Positions 9,183 to 16,860 of a DNA stretch of 46,081 nt are shown in pieces. This DNA is from Gallionella sp. Lineage in GTDB: Bacteria; Pseudomonadota; Gammaproteobacteria; Burkholderiales; Gallionellaceae. Below the pieces are notes generated by a model that worked only from the letters and a program-made list of their open reading frames with translations, did no database searches and had not been told where the DNA came from. Within the stretch, counting starts at the first letter, position 1; each line of letters starts with the position of its first letter. A program made the position numbers and the translations under genes. Location: NCBI GenBank assembly GCA_030645535.1, contig JAUSNM010000037.1, positions 1-46,081 on the forward strand, given 5' to 3'.

Positions 9183-9186
9183 TCAT
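9088..9186 (-). CDS. Possible 32-codon mini-ORF coupled to the diguanylate cyclase
   Basis: An ATG at 9186 overlaps the cyclase stop in an ATGA arrangement and opens a 32-residue frame. It contains KIDDLSGMLPV, which resembles the linker found before C-terminal segments in some PAS kinases and cyclases. The frame ends before sequence resembling the tail of the 5261-5449 ORF. It could be a small coupled peptide or, more likely, the decayed C-terminal extension of an ancestral signalling gene. Confidence is low. Confidence 0.25.
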   Translation of the reverse strand: MKFIENSECQLQGKIDDLSGMLPVTSGRCRGS

Positions 9187-10514
9187 ACACAGGCTCGATT
9201 GCGACCGGTATTCTTCGCCTTATACAGAGCCCTGTCCGCACGGTTAAGGATTGCATCAATACGGGTGTCTTCCTCTGCCAAACTGGCCACGCCGATGGAG
9301 GTAGTGAAGTGAAGCGGCGAGGCATCTTCCAGCGGGACTTCTGCCACTGCGACAGCCTGACATAAACGCTCGGCGACTTCGAACGCCCGTTCGCTCCCTG
9401 TTTCCGGCAACATGATGGCAAATTCCTCGCCTCCGAGTCGGCCAATCACGTCCACATCACGCAACAGCCCCTGGCAAACTTGCACCAGTTTTTTAAGCGT
9501 CGTATCGCCTACCTGGTGACCATAGCTATCGTTGACGTTTTTAAAATGATCCAGATCAAGCATGAGTATAGACATCTCCCCGCCGTAACGGCGGATGCGT
9601 AAAAACTCTTCTCCGGCATGTTCCAGAAAATTCCTTCGGCTGGCGCAGCCGGTCAGAAAATCGGTATTGGCTTGTTCCTCAAGTTTTTTCAGCAGCACTT
9701 TTTGCTCGGTAATATCCTGAATAATCCCCAGCATTTTCGTCTGATCGGGTTCGTGAACATCCTGAATGGTGCCCATTATTTTCGTCTGCCTGCCGGTGCC
9801 CAAAGAAAATACTTCGCCTTTTCCATGTACCACACGCACCTCGCCACCGGGTAAAATGATCCGGTACTCAATGTCAACGCTGTTTCCTGCCACAACCCCG
9901 CTCAGGTGATTCGCCACACGCTCCCTGTCGTCGGGATGTACAGTCTGCAAAAAAGCGTCATGGTTCGCCATCGACCCTTCAGGCTCTAAACCCAGAATCC
10001 GGTACATTTCCTCCGAACAAATGAACTGACCTGACTTTGTATCCAATTCCCAATGTCCGAGGTGCGCAATGGACAGCGCCATCTTCAGGCTTTCCTCGCT
10101 GATTCGCAGAGTCTCGGCAATTTTCTTCATTCTCTGAATACTGTGACTCAGTGCGATATGCGTTTTAACCCGCGCGATTACCTCTTCCTTTTGAAATGGC
10201 TTGGTGATGTAGTCGACGCCGCCCTCCTGAAAAGCTCTCACCTTGTCTTCCATGTCGGAGGCAGCACTGATGAAGATCACGGGAATCTCTTTCAATTGCT
10301 CGTCTTCCTTGAGTCGCCGGCAGACTTCAAAGCCGTTCATGCCCGGCATACGAATATCCAGCATAATCAGGTCAGGCACTTCGACCGTGACAGACCGCAA
10401 TGCCAGTTCACCGTTGTTAAAGGGACGAACCACATGACCATCGGCTGACAGAATATCTTTCAGCAGCTTCAATACGGCCGGCTCGTCGTCGACAATGAGA
10501 ATATTACCGATCAT
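9183..10514 (-). CDS. Receiver-PAS-GGDEF diguanylate cyclase
   Basis: This 443-residue response regulator has a receiver (1-125; Asp in IMLDIRMPGMNG, Lys in YITKPF), a PAS domain (about 145-265, with LGLEPEG and VHPDDRERV) and a C-terminal GGDEF domain. The active-site loop is GGEEF (361-365), which is catalytically competent in known cyclases. R352-D355 form an RxxD product-inhibition site five residues before it, so it should make c-di-GMP from GTP with feedback control. The start ATG overlaps the stop of the hybrid kinase gene upstream by 4 bases (ATGA). The two are therefore translated together, and the kinase is the likely phosphodonor. Confidence 0.93.
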   Translation of the reverse strand: MIGNILIVDDEPAVLKLLKDILSADGHVVRPFNNGELALRSVTVEVPDLIMLDIRMPGMNGFEVCRRLKEDEQLKEIPVIFISAASDMEDKVRAFQEGGVDYITKPFQKEEVIARVKTHIALSHSIQRMKKIAETLRISEESLKMALSIAHLGHWELDTKSGQFICSEEMYRILGLEPEGSMANHDAFLQTVHPDDRERVANHLSGVVAGNSVDIEYRIILPGGEVRVVHGKGEVFSLGTGRQTKIMGTIQDVHEPDQTKMLGIIQDITEQKVLLKKLEEQANTDFLTGCASRRNFLEHAGEEFLRIRRYGGEMSILMLDLDHFKNVNDSYGHQVGDTTLKKLVQVCQGLLRDVDVIGRLGGEEFAIMLPETGSERAFEVAERLCQAVAVAEVPLEDASPLHFTTSIGVASLAEEDTRIDAILNRADRALYKAKNTGRNRACV

Positions 10515-12286
10515 GTTTTTGCTTCCTTGTTATGGGTGTCTACCGTTTCCAGCGCATTGAGGACAGGCAGGTAATTAAAAGCCGCCACATGACGTGTCAG
10601 CACGTTGGCGAGTGCGGCATCCTGCTGTTCTACGCGAAGTATCAGACCGGCAAGCTGCCCGGTGTCGCCCAGAATCAAACCATCCGCCAGCTCGCGGCGC
10701 AGGTTTTCGGGTAATTTTGCGAATGACGAAGAGGATAGTTCAGAATCGATTTCGGCACCTGCTGCTTGTTCGCGAACAAAATGCACACCGAGCTGGCGCT
10801 CTATGCAGTCGAAGATCTCGGCGGGACGGTAAGGCTTGCGCACAAAGTCATCCATGCCTGCGGCGAGCATTTCCTCGCGTTGATCGGCAAATGCCGAGGC
10901 GGTGACGGCCGCGATTTTGACGTCCGTGCCCCCCTCCAGAGCGCGGATGCGCCGCGTCGCTTCAAGTCCATCCATGACCGGCATGCGCCTGTCCATCCAG
11001 ATGAAATGCGGCCGGAAACTTTGGAACATTTCCACGCCCGCCGCGCCGTTTTCGGCCACCTTTACCGTAAAACCCGCGTCTTTGAGCAGTCGCTGCAACA
11101 ACAATTGATTTTCCAGCTGATCTTCGACGATCAGGATGCGATACTCAGGTTGTCCGGACTCCAGCCCGACAACCTGCCCCTGCGTTGATTCAGAAGACAT
11201 CACCTCGTTTTCCCCGGCTCTTTGCACCGGCACATTCACACGGAACAGCGAGCCTCTGTCCGGCGTGCTTTCGACTGCAATGTTGCCGCCCATCAGTTCC
11301 ACATACTCGCGGACGATGGACAATCCCAGCCCGGTGCCCTTCTGGGTGGCGGGCTTGCCCACCTGCACGAAGGGCTCGAAGATACGCGCCTGATCGGCTT
11401 TACTGATGCCAACCCCGCTATCCTCCACCTCGATGATCAGCCGAAGCGCATCGTCTCCCGGCTGGACACCGAGGCGCAGGGTCACGCCGCCGTGATTGGT
11501 GTACTTGACGGCATTGCTCACCAGATTGACGATCACCTGGCGCAGCTTCTCTTTATCACTCCTGATAAACCGGGGAAACTCGGAGGACTGGTCGAGCAGC
11601 AGTTGCAACCCCCGCTCCTCGGCGCGCTTGCCCAGCATGTCGGTGATGTCGCGCACCAAAGCACCAAGGTCGAACGGTTCGACCTCCAGAACCACCCGAC
11701 CGGCTTCTATTTTGGCCATATCGAGCACGTCGTTGATGAGGCTGAGCAGATTTTCGCCGCTGCGATTGATGATATCGAGGTTTTCGCGCTGCCCCTCGGT
11801 CAGGCCGGGGTCGTTGCGCATCAGGGCGGAGAAACCGAGAATGGCATTCAGCGGCGTGCGCAGTTCATGGCTCATGGTTGACAGAAAAACGCTCTTCGCC
11901 TGGTTGGCCGCTTCGGCCTGCTGCTGTGCTTTTATTGCGCGTGTCTGGGCGCGGCGCATCGCCTCGGCAACGCCGGAGATCATGCTGCCAGTCAGGATAA
12001 AGACAGACATTCCCAGCCAGTCGGCGGGATTATTGATGAAGGGGTGAGCCACGAGTATTGGCCACAGGAATGTGACCGTCATGCAGGCCAGAACCGTTGC
12101 CAGCAAACCGGCATAGAGTCCGCCATAGATCGCGACAATCATCACGGCCGGATAGAACGTCAGCCAGGCAAGGGTCGAGCCAAGCGCCTGCAGCGGCCAT
12201 ATCCGCAGCGCGGCAGCCAAAGCCACAATGGCGATTGCGACGGCATAACGTGTCCATGCACGGTGTAACAGTTGCTGCGGGTTCAT
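10511..12286 (-). CDS. Membrane hybrid histidine kinase (DUF4118-like sensor, HisKA, HATPase, receiver)
   Basis: From ATG 12286 the product has 591 residues. The N-terminal 110 residues hold about four closely spaced membrane helices of the DUF4118/KdpD-like type with no large periplasmic loop. HisKA (MSHELRTPLNAILGF), HATPase (VNLVSNAVKYTN, DSGVGI, GTGLGLSI) and a receiver (WMDRRMPVMDG) follow, ending in the helical tail also found in the 5455 and 26281 kinases. ATG 12286 is preferred over an upstream GTG (12310) because GGAGG lies 5 bases before it. The stop overlaps the start of the diguanylate cyclase (ATGA), so this kinase probably controls c-di-GMP production. Confidence 0.9.
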   Translation of the reverse strand: MNPQQLLHRAWTRYAVAIAIVALAAALRIWPLQALGSTLAWLTFYPAVMIVAIYGGLYAGLLATVLACMTVTFLWPILVAHPFINNPADWLGMSVFILTGSMISGVAEAMRRAQTRAIKAQQQAEAANQAKSVFLSTMSHELRTPLNAILGFSALMRNDPGLTEGQRENLDIINRSGENLLSLINDVLDMAKIEAGRVVLEVEPFDLGALVRDITDMLGKRAEERGLQLLLDQSSEFPRFIRSDKEKLRQVIVNLVSNAVKYTNHGGVTLRLGVQPGDDALRLIIEVEDSGVGISKADQARIFEPFVQVGKPATQKGTGLGLSIVREYVELMGGNIAVESTPDRGSLFRVNVPVQRAGENEVMSSESTQGQVVGLESGQPEYRILIVEDQLENQLLLQRLLKDAGFTVKVAENGAAGVEMFQSFRPHFIWMDRRMPVMDGLEATRRIRALEGGTDVKIAAVTASAFADQREEMLAAGMDDFVRKPYRPAEIFDCIERQLGVHFVREQAAGAEIDSELSSSSFAKLPENLRRELADGLILGDTGQLAGLILRVEQQDAALANVLTRHVAAFNYLPVLNALETVDTHNKEAKT

Positions 12287-12611
12287 ACCTTCCTCCCACG
12301 CCAGGCGCACTCAACAATCAACGCATACGTCATATTTCATGCCCGCCATACCACCCTGGATGATCAGGATTTTACGCTGATGAGGATCATTCAACGGGCG
12401 TTTCAAACAGCAACTCCAGCGCCCCCAGTATGATCTGCGCAGAACATTCTGCGCCCCGATCAAGACAAGATCAATATTGACAGCATGCTGAAGGTCTGTA
12501 TCAAACATATAGCCAAACACTTTCCCTGTCCGGCAACCTCAATCGGCGGAGACTTGATGTCTACAGGCGAAAGCTTGCCGTATCAATTGCAATAAAAGGG
12601 CAATATGCGAA
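12287..12611. other. Intergenic region, no supported gene
   Basis: About 325 bases between hypF (3' end) and the hybrid kinase (5' end). It must contain the kinase promoter, but no convincing -35/-10 pair is visible. A 69-codon minus-strand frame (12311-12520) has no family features and no ribosome site. Confidence 0.4.
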
Positions 12612-13730
12612 CTAGCATTTCAAGACTCTTGCCTGATGTGCTGCGACCCATGCCTGGCCGAGCGAAATTGAGCTGTCGCCCGGCAGCTTTGAGGTCAAGA
12701 CACGCAGACCCAGGCGGCTTAAGCCATCAGACACACCGCGCAACAATATTTCGTTGTAAAAACAGCCGCCGCCCAGCGCGACATGAGCGATGTGATGTTC
12801 GCTGGCGGCACGCGCAACCCACCCGGTCAGGCCTGCGACCAGCGTGGCATGAAACAGTGCCGCACCATAAGCCCTATCGCGGCAATCGGCCAGCACAGCC
12901 AGCAACGGCAAAAAATCCAGCACGCCGCCGGCGTTGATTCTGTAGCCATCGGTAAGCGGCGCAACCGTGCCGTGATGTTGCGCCAGGTTCTGCAATGCGA
13001 TCGCAGCCTGCGCCTCAAAGGCCTGAATCTCGCTCGCACCGAGCAGCCCGGCCGCAGCATCGAACAGCCGCCCCATACTGGAAGTCGCAGGACAATTTAA
13101 ACCGCGTTGCAGCATCATCGCCACGGCCTGCGCTCCCGGCTGATCTGAAAAACGCTGCGCGATCTCGTCGCCACGTCCCATCTGATGCAACACCGCCGCC
13201 GCCATGCGCCACGGTTCTTGCGCAGCACGGTCGCCGCCCGGCATCGCGATGGGCGACAGGTGCCCCAAACGCTGAAAATCCGCACCCGCAACAAGCAACA
13301 GTTCGCCGCCCCATGGCGTGCCGTCCGCCCCCAGCCCCACCCCGTCCAGCGCCAGGCCCAGCACGGGTTCTGCAAAGCAATGTTCGGCACAGATCGCTGC
13401 AATGTGCGCATGATGATGTTGCACCGCGATGCTCAGTAAACCTCGCTGTGCGGCAAAGGACAATGCAAACTGCGTGCTGTAAAAATCGGGATGCAAGTCG
13501 TGCGCGACGATTACCAGTTGCCCAGGTTCGCACATTCGCGCCACCGTCTCATCCAGCATCAGCCGCGCCTCAATGCTGTCCAGATCGCCGATCAGCGTTG
13601 ATACGCAGGCTTTATCGTCATGCGTGACGCAGATGGTATTCTTCAGCCAGGCGCCGCACGCCAATACCGATGGCCCTGAAAACGGCAATACGACGATATT
13701 ATTCAAGCAGGTCTTCTGCAATTCTGGCAT
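12612..13730 (-). CDS. hypF: HypF-like carbamoyltransferase, short Kae1-domain-only form
   Basis: HypF makes the thiocarbamate on HypE that becomes the CN ligands of the NiFe site. This 372-residue protein matches only the C-terminal Kae1-like half: [23 protein letters not shown], the metal-binding [10 protein letters not shown], and [15 protein letters not shown]. The N-terminal acylphosphatase, two zinc fingers and the YrdC-like domain of the usual ~750-residue HypF are absent, and sequence upstream is hypB. Truncated HypF forms are known, for example one of the copies in Cupriavidus necator. The start is uncertain: ATG 13730 overlaps hypB by 32 bases with no strong ribosome site. It lies at the end of the hypB-hypF unit. 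Confidence 0.85.
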   Translation of the reverse strand: MPELQKTCLNNIVVLPFSGPSVLACGAWLKNTICVTHDDKACVSTLIGDLDSIEARLMLDETVARMCEPGQLVIVAHDLHPDFYSTQFALSFAAQRGLLSIAVQHHHAHIAAICAEHCFAEPVLGLALDGVGLGADGTPWGGELLLVAGADFQRLGHLSPIAMPGGDRAAQEPWRMAAAVLHQMGRGDEIAQRFSDQPGAQAVAMMLQRGLNCPATSSMGRLFDAAAGLLGASEIQAFEAQAAIALQNLAQHHGTVAPLTDGYRINAGGVLDFLPLLAVLADCRDRAYGAALFHATLVAGLTGWVARAASEHHIAHVALGGGCFYNEILLRGVSDGLSRLGLRVLTSKLPGDSSISLGQAWVAAHQARVLKC

Positions 13731-14559
13731 CGACCGCGTTGCGGCAACCCGCCCTGATCCAGTCCAGCCATTCGGTCATACCCTCGCCGCTGGTGGCCGA
13801 AATGCGGATAACGTGAAGCTCCGGGTTGATGCGGCGCGCATATTCGATGGCGAGATCCGCGTTGAATTCCAGATAGGGTAAAAGGTCACACTTGTTGAGC
13901 AGCATCAGATCGGCTGCGAGAAACATGTCGGGATACTTGAGCGGCTTATCCTCTCCTTCGGTCACCGACAGGATCACCACCTTGTGCGCCTCGCCCAGAT
14001 CGAAACTGGCCGGGCACACCAGATTGCCGACATTCTCGATCAACAGCAGGCTGTCGTCCTGCAAGCCCAGTTTTCCCATGGCCTGGCCCACCATCTGTGC
14101 ATCCAGATGACAGCCACGGCCGGTATTGATCTGGATCGCGGGTGCTCCGGCGGCACGAATACGCGCGGCATCGTTTTCAGTCTGCTGATCGCCCTCGATC
14201 ACGGCAAGCGGCAGCGCGCCATCGAGAGCAGCGATGGTTTTCACCAGCAACGTGGTCTTGCCGGAACCGGGACTGGACACCAGATTAAGCGCAAAAATCC
14301 CGAGACCTGCCAGCTGGCGACGGTTCTGCTCGGCATAGTCATTGTTCTTGGCAAGAATGTCGCGTTCTATCCTGACCATACGCGCCTGTGTCATGTCTGT
14401 AGCTGCCTGTTCAATCGCAGGCGGATGAACATGGGTGGCATGCACATCACCCGGCAGATGCGCCCGAAAACGCACCGCTGCGCCAGTTTTTTTGGACGGA
14501 CGAAGTGCATGTCCGCCGATCAGCGTCTGACCGACGCCACAACCACAGGTGGCACACAT
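13699..14559 (-). CDS. hypB: Hydrogenase nickel incorporation GTPase HypB
   Basis: HypB is the GTPase that with HypA loads nickel into the hydrogenase large subunit. The 286-residue product starts MCATCGCG, the N-terminal CxxCGC high-affinity nickel site. A short His-containing linker and a SIMIBI-class GTPase follow: P-loop [11 protein letters not shown], metal site [24 protein letters not shown] and NKCDLL. ATG 14559 is chosen because it gives the metal motif at residue 2 and has AAAGGG 6 bases before it; a longer frame to 14598 adds nothing conserved. It overlaps the hypF start by 32 bases. Confidence 0.95.
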   Translation of the reverse strand: MCATCGCGVGQTLIGGHALRPSKKTGAAVRFRAHLPGDVHATHVHPPAIEQAATDMTQARMVRIERDILAKNNDYAEQNRRQLAGLGIFALNLVSSPGSGKTTLLVKTIAALDGALPLAVIEGDQQTENDAARIRAAGAPAIQINTGRGCHLDAQMVGQAMGKLGLQDDSLLLIENVGNLVCPASFDLGEAHKVVILSVTEGEDKPLKYPDMFLAADLMLLNKCDLLPYLEFNADLAIEYARRINPELHVIRISATSGEGMTEWLDWIRAGCRNAVDARIAEDLLE

Positions 14560-14754
14560 AATTGACCCTTTCTGAATACCGCTGCGCAGCCCACGCAAGT
14601 TGGAAGTTTACCACCGTTGAAATTACTTTTGAGATTGCACTATTCCCATCGATGCCTCATCGATGCCGAAATCCGCCACGCACACCGGGCGCCGATTGTT
14701 GTAAACTGCCCGCAGCAGGAATCAAAAAACATCCGGCACAGATAGAAAGACACA

Positions 14755-15714
14755 ATGGGATTGTTCGGGAAATTATTTGGTCGTAACAGGGAGGAAGACA
14801 GGCCCGAGTTGCTGCCCGCCATCGAACGGGCCGTCAACGCGGTTGAGCCGCGGCTCAAACAGACCAGCGGCTATCCGGAAAATTACCAAAAATCAGTTGC
14901 AAGCGCATTGAAGTACGCCCGTAGTCTGGCAGCCAGCGTGCCAGGCCCGGTGGCGCTGAACCGGGAAGCCTATGCCAGGGATACCTTCGTTCATGCCCTG
15001 TTCCCTGCGGTTGATTTTGTCACTGATGCATTTTCCACCAGCCTTGCCGTGCAGGACTATTTCCGTGAATTTCCCGACACCGATGAGCTGTACGCCCTGA
15101 TGGGTATGCGGCGGATTGAAAAAACCATCTCGGGAGTGGCGCTGTCAGGCGAACTGATACAGCACGATGTACTGCAAAAAGCGGTCTATTTCACCAGCCA
15201 TACCATTGAGAATCCTGCTCCCACTGAGGAACAGGCAAGGGAGAAGGTTGCCCTGAGTTTTTTCGATAGCCTGGTGAACAAGGTGAAACGACGGGTGGAG
15301 GCGCGCCGTCAGGGCCAGCTGTCACAACTGCAAGAGAAGAATTTGCTGATCAACCGTCTGCGCGCAGCGGATGTGCAGACACGACCTGAACTGGAAAAAA
15401 AGTTATCCCGCATGATAGCCACCATGCAGTCTGATGCAGGCCCGCTGGATTTGAACAATTACCTGAAAGACTTTGAAGCGGTACTGCTGGTTCCTGAGCA
15501 GCATCTGAAATTGATTCAGACACCTATAAAGCTGGACAGCATGGGCATCAGGCGTGAGAGTGTCGAGGCATGCCCGACTGAGGCAGTTTTATTCAACGAG
15601 CTGATTGATTTTGACCGCCGGAATTGGACGGTAACCATGGTGCATTGCAGCAAGATGCAAAACGAAAACATCACTAGCCGGCTCGAAAAGGCATACCGTC
15701 AGCTTGCCATATAG
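14755..15714 (+). CDS. Conserved-looking protein of unknown function (319 aa)
   Basis: I do not recognise this gene. The protein is soluble and mostly helical, with an N-terminal MGLFGKLFGRN segment that could be amphipathic and touch the membrane. A charged, coiled-coil-like stretch lies at about 180-220 (KVKRRVEARRQG.. to LINRLRAAD). There is no signal peptide, no membrane segment and no catalytic motif that I can name. It is divergent from hypB and convergent with the NsrR-like gene, so position says little about its role. Two CATCGATG palindromes lie in the 200-base upstream gap (about 14645-14670). Confidence 0.75.
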   Translation: MGLFGKLFGRNREEDRPELLPAIERAVNAVEPRLKQTSGYPENYQKSVASALKYARSLAASVPGPVALNREAYARDTFVHALFPAVDFVTDAFSTSLAVQDYFREFPDTDELYALMGMRRIEKTISGVALSGELIQHDVLQKAVYFTSHTIENPAPTEEQAREKVALSFFDSLVNKVKRRVEARRQGQLSQLQEKNLLINRLRAADVQTRPELEKKLSRMIATMQSDAGPLDLNNYLKDFEAVLLVPEQHLKLIQTPIKLDSMGIRRESVEACPTEAVLFNELIDFDRRNWTVTMVHCSKMQNENITSRLEKAYRQLAI

Positions 15715-15768
15715 TGCGTCAGCGCGTCAGCCTTCATCAAGGCACTCCATTTTAAAAGACTGAAACGC

Positions 15769-16164
15769 TCATTGCAGCAAATCGGCCAATGAGCTTTTAT
15801 CCAGCGTGGCGAAAAAATCCTCCTGAGCCCGATATAAAACATGCTTCAGCCGGCACTTGGGCAACAGCGGACAGGCGGATGGGCTGGTTTTCATGCATTC
15901 CACCAGGGCCAGGCTGTTTTCCATCAGACGAATCACCGCACCCACCGAAATATCCCGGGCATCCTGCGCCAGCGTAATCCCGCCGCTACGGCCGCGCACA
16001 CTCACGACCAGATTGGCGCCCACCAGCGTCATCACGACTTTCATCAGAGAACTCTTGGGAACGCCGCATGCCCCGGCCACTTCGGCAATGGTCGCAGGCG
16101 CCTTCTTTTGCCCCAGGTAAATCAAGGTGCGCAAGGCGCTATCCGATGAAACGGTCAGTTGCAT
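15769..16164 (-). CDS. nsrR: Rrf2-family regulator, NsrR-like NO sensor
   Basis: This 131-residue Rrf2 protein has the N-terminal winged helix (LTVSSDSALRTLIYLG, recognition region CGVPKSSLMKVV, wing GRSGGITLA). Three cysteines (C90, C98, C104) lie in the Fe-S cluster loop, followed by CRLKHVLYRAQEDFFATLD, which closely fits the C-terminus of NsrR. NsrR holds a [4Fe-4S] cluster, represses in the absence of NO and releases DNA on nitrosylation. The C90-C98 spacing is two residues longer than in the best-studied NsrR. It is divergent from the sNOR operon, sharing the 148-base region, so it very probably controls it. IscR is less likely because of the cysteine pattern. Confidence 0.85.
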   Translation of the reverse strand: MQLTVSSDSALRTLIYLGQKKAPATIAEVAGACGVPKSSLMKVVMTLVGANLVVSVRGRSGGITLAQDARDISVGAVIRLMENSLALVECMKTSPSACPLLPKCRLKHVLYRAQEDFFATLDKSSLADLLQ

Positions 16165-16249
16165 GTGTCCACCCCGTTAATTTATAACCCGCATTATAAG
16201 GCACGGCATTTGCGTCTTAAAATTTTTCAATATAAAAGATTCCGCAGTA

Positions 16250-16278
16250 TTGCATCATTTCATGAATTATTATATATT
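16250..16278 (+). promoter_or_regulatory. Predicted sigma-70 promoter of the sNOR operon with palindromic spacer
   Basis: TTGCAT (16250-16255) and TATATT (16273-16278) are separated by exactly 17 bases, about 35 bases before the ATG of the CuA subunit. A perfect palindrome TTCATGAA (16259-16266) lies in the spacer, where a repressor would block the polymerase. A direct repeat ATTCCGCA occurs around 16240 and 16276. Binding by the divergently encoded NsrR-like protein is inference; the site does not closely match the enterobacterial NsrR consensus. Confidence 0.5.
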
Positions 16279-16312
16279 CCGCAACTTGGAATCAATAAAA
16301 GGGAGGGAACAC

Positions 16313-16837
16313 ATGTATCAACAAGTCGCCTGGATAGTTTCTGTTGTATTGATCGCGTTGCTGGCGATTGCATTTATTTATGTGGCTGCACACAGCTCGA
16401 AAAACGGGGATAGCGCCAAGGTTGCTGCGGCAACTGGACGCTGGAGAAATCGACTGCTGCTGGGGGTGACGTTGCTGTGCCTGCCCGTCGTCGCCTACAC
16501 GCTGACCACGCTGCCTTATGCGCGCCACGCGATTTCAAACATGGGCGTCGTCGAAGTTCAGGCCAAGGGATATCAGTGGTATTGGGTCTTGTCGCAAACC
16601 GAGCTGCCGGTGGGCCGTCCGATTGAGTTTCAGGTGACTTCCGCCGACGTGAATCATGGCTTCGCGATCTATGGCCCGGACATGAAGATACTCACTCAGA
16701 CGCAGGGCATGCCGGGCGTGACCAATGTGTTGCGCTATACCTTCGAGCAACCGGGAACATACAAAATTCTTTGCCTTGAATATTGCGGAGTGGGACATCA
16801 CACGATGATGTCGGAACTCCATGTAGTCGCCCAATAA
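16313..16837 (+). CDS. norS: sNOR-type nitric oxide reductase, CuA (COX2-like) subunit II
   Basis: This 174-residue protein has two N-terminal membrane helices (about 5-27, 47-67) and a periplasmic cupredoxin domain with a full CuA site: H115, then C154-x-E-x-C158-x3-H162-x2-M165. It receives electrons from cytochrome c and passes them to subunit I. It is much shorter than ordinary cytochrome oxidase subunit II, as in the sNOR (norSY-senC-orf1) clusters of ammonia oxidisers. The ATG at 16313 has GGGAGGG five bases before it. It is the first gene of a four-gene operon. Assignment of the letter S to this subunit follows my memory of the published naming and is less certain than the function. 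Confidence 0.82.
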   Translation: MYQQVAWIVSVVLIALLAIAFIYVAAHSSKNGDSAKVAAATGRWRNRLLLGVTLLCLPVVAYTLTTLPYARHAISNMGVVEVQAKGYQWYWVLSQTELPVGRPIEFQVTSADVNHGFAIYGPDMKILTQTQGMPGVTNVLRYTFEQPGTYKILCLEYCGVGHHTMMSELHVVAQ

Positions 16838-16860
16838 GTTTCTGTACGGAGAATTCAAAA

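Noticed and set aside
12311..12520. 69-codon minus-strand ORF
   Set aside because: No ribosome site or family; it ends at the kinase's upstream region.
12995..13627. Pro/Arg/His-rich 210-codon plus-strand ORF
   Set aside because: Antisense of the GC-rich hypF; composition is an artefact.
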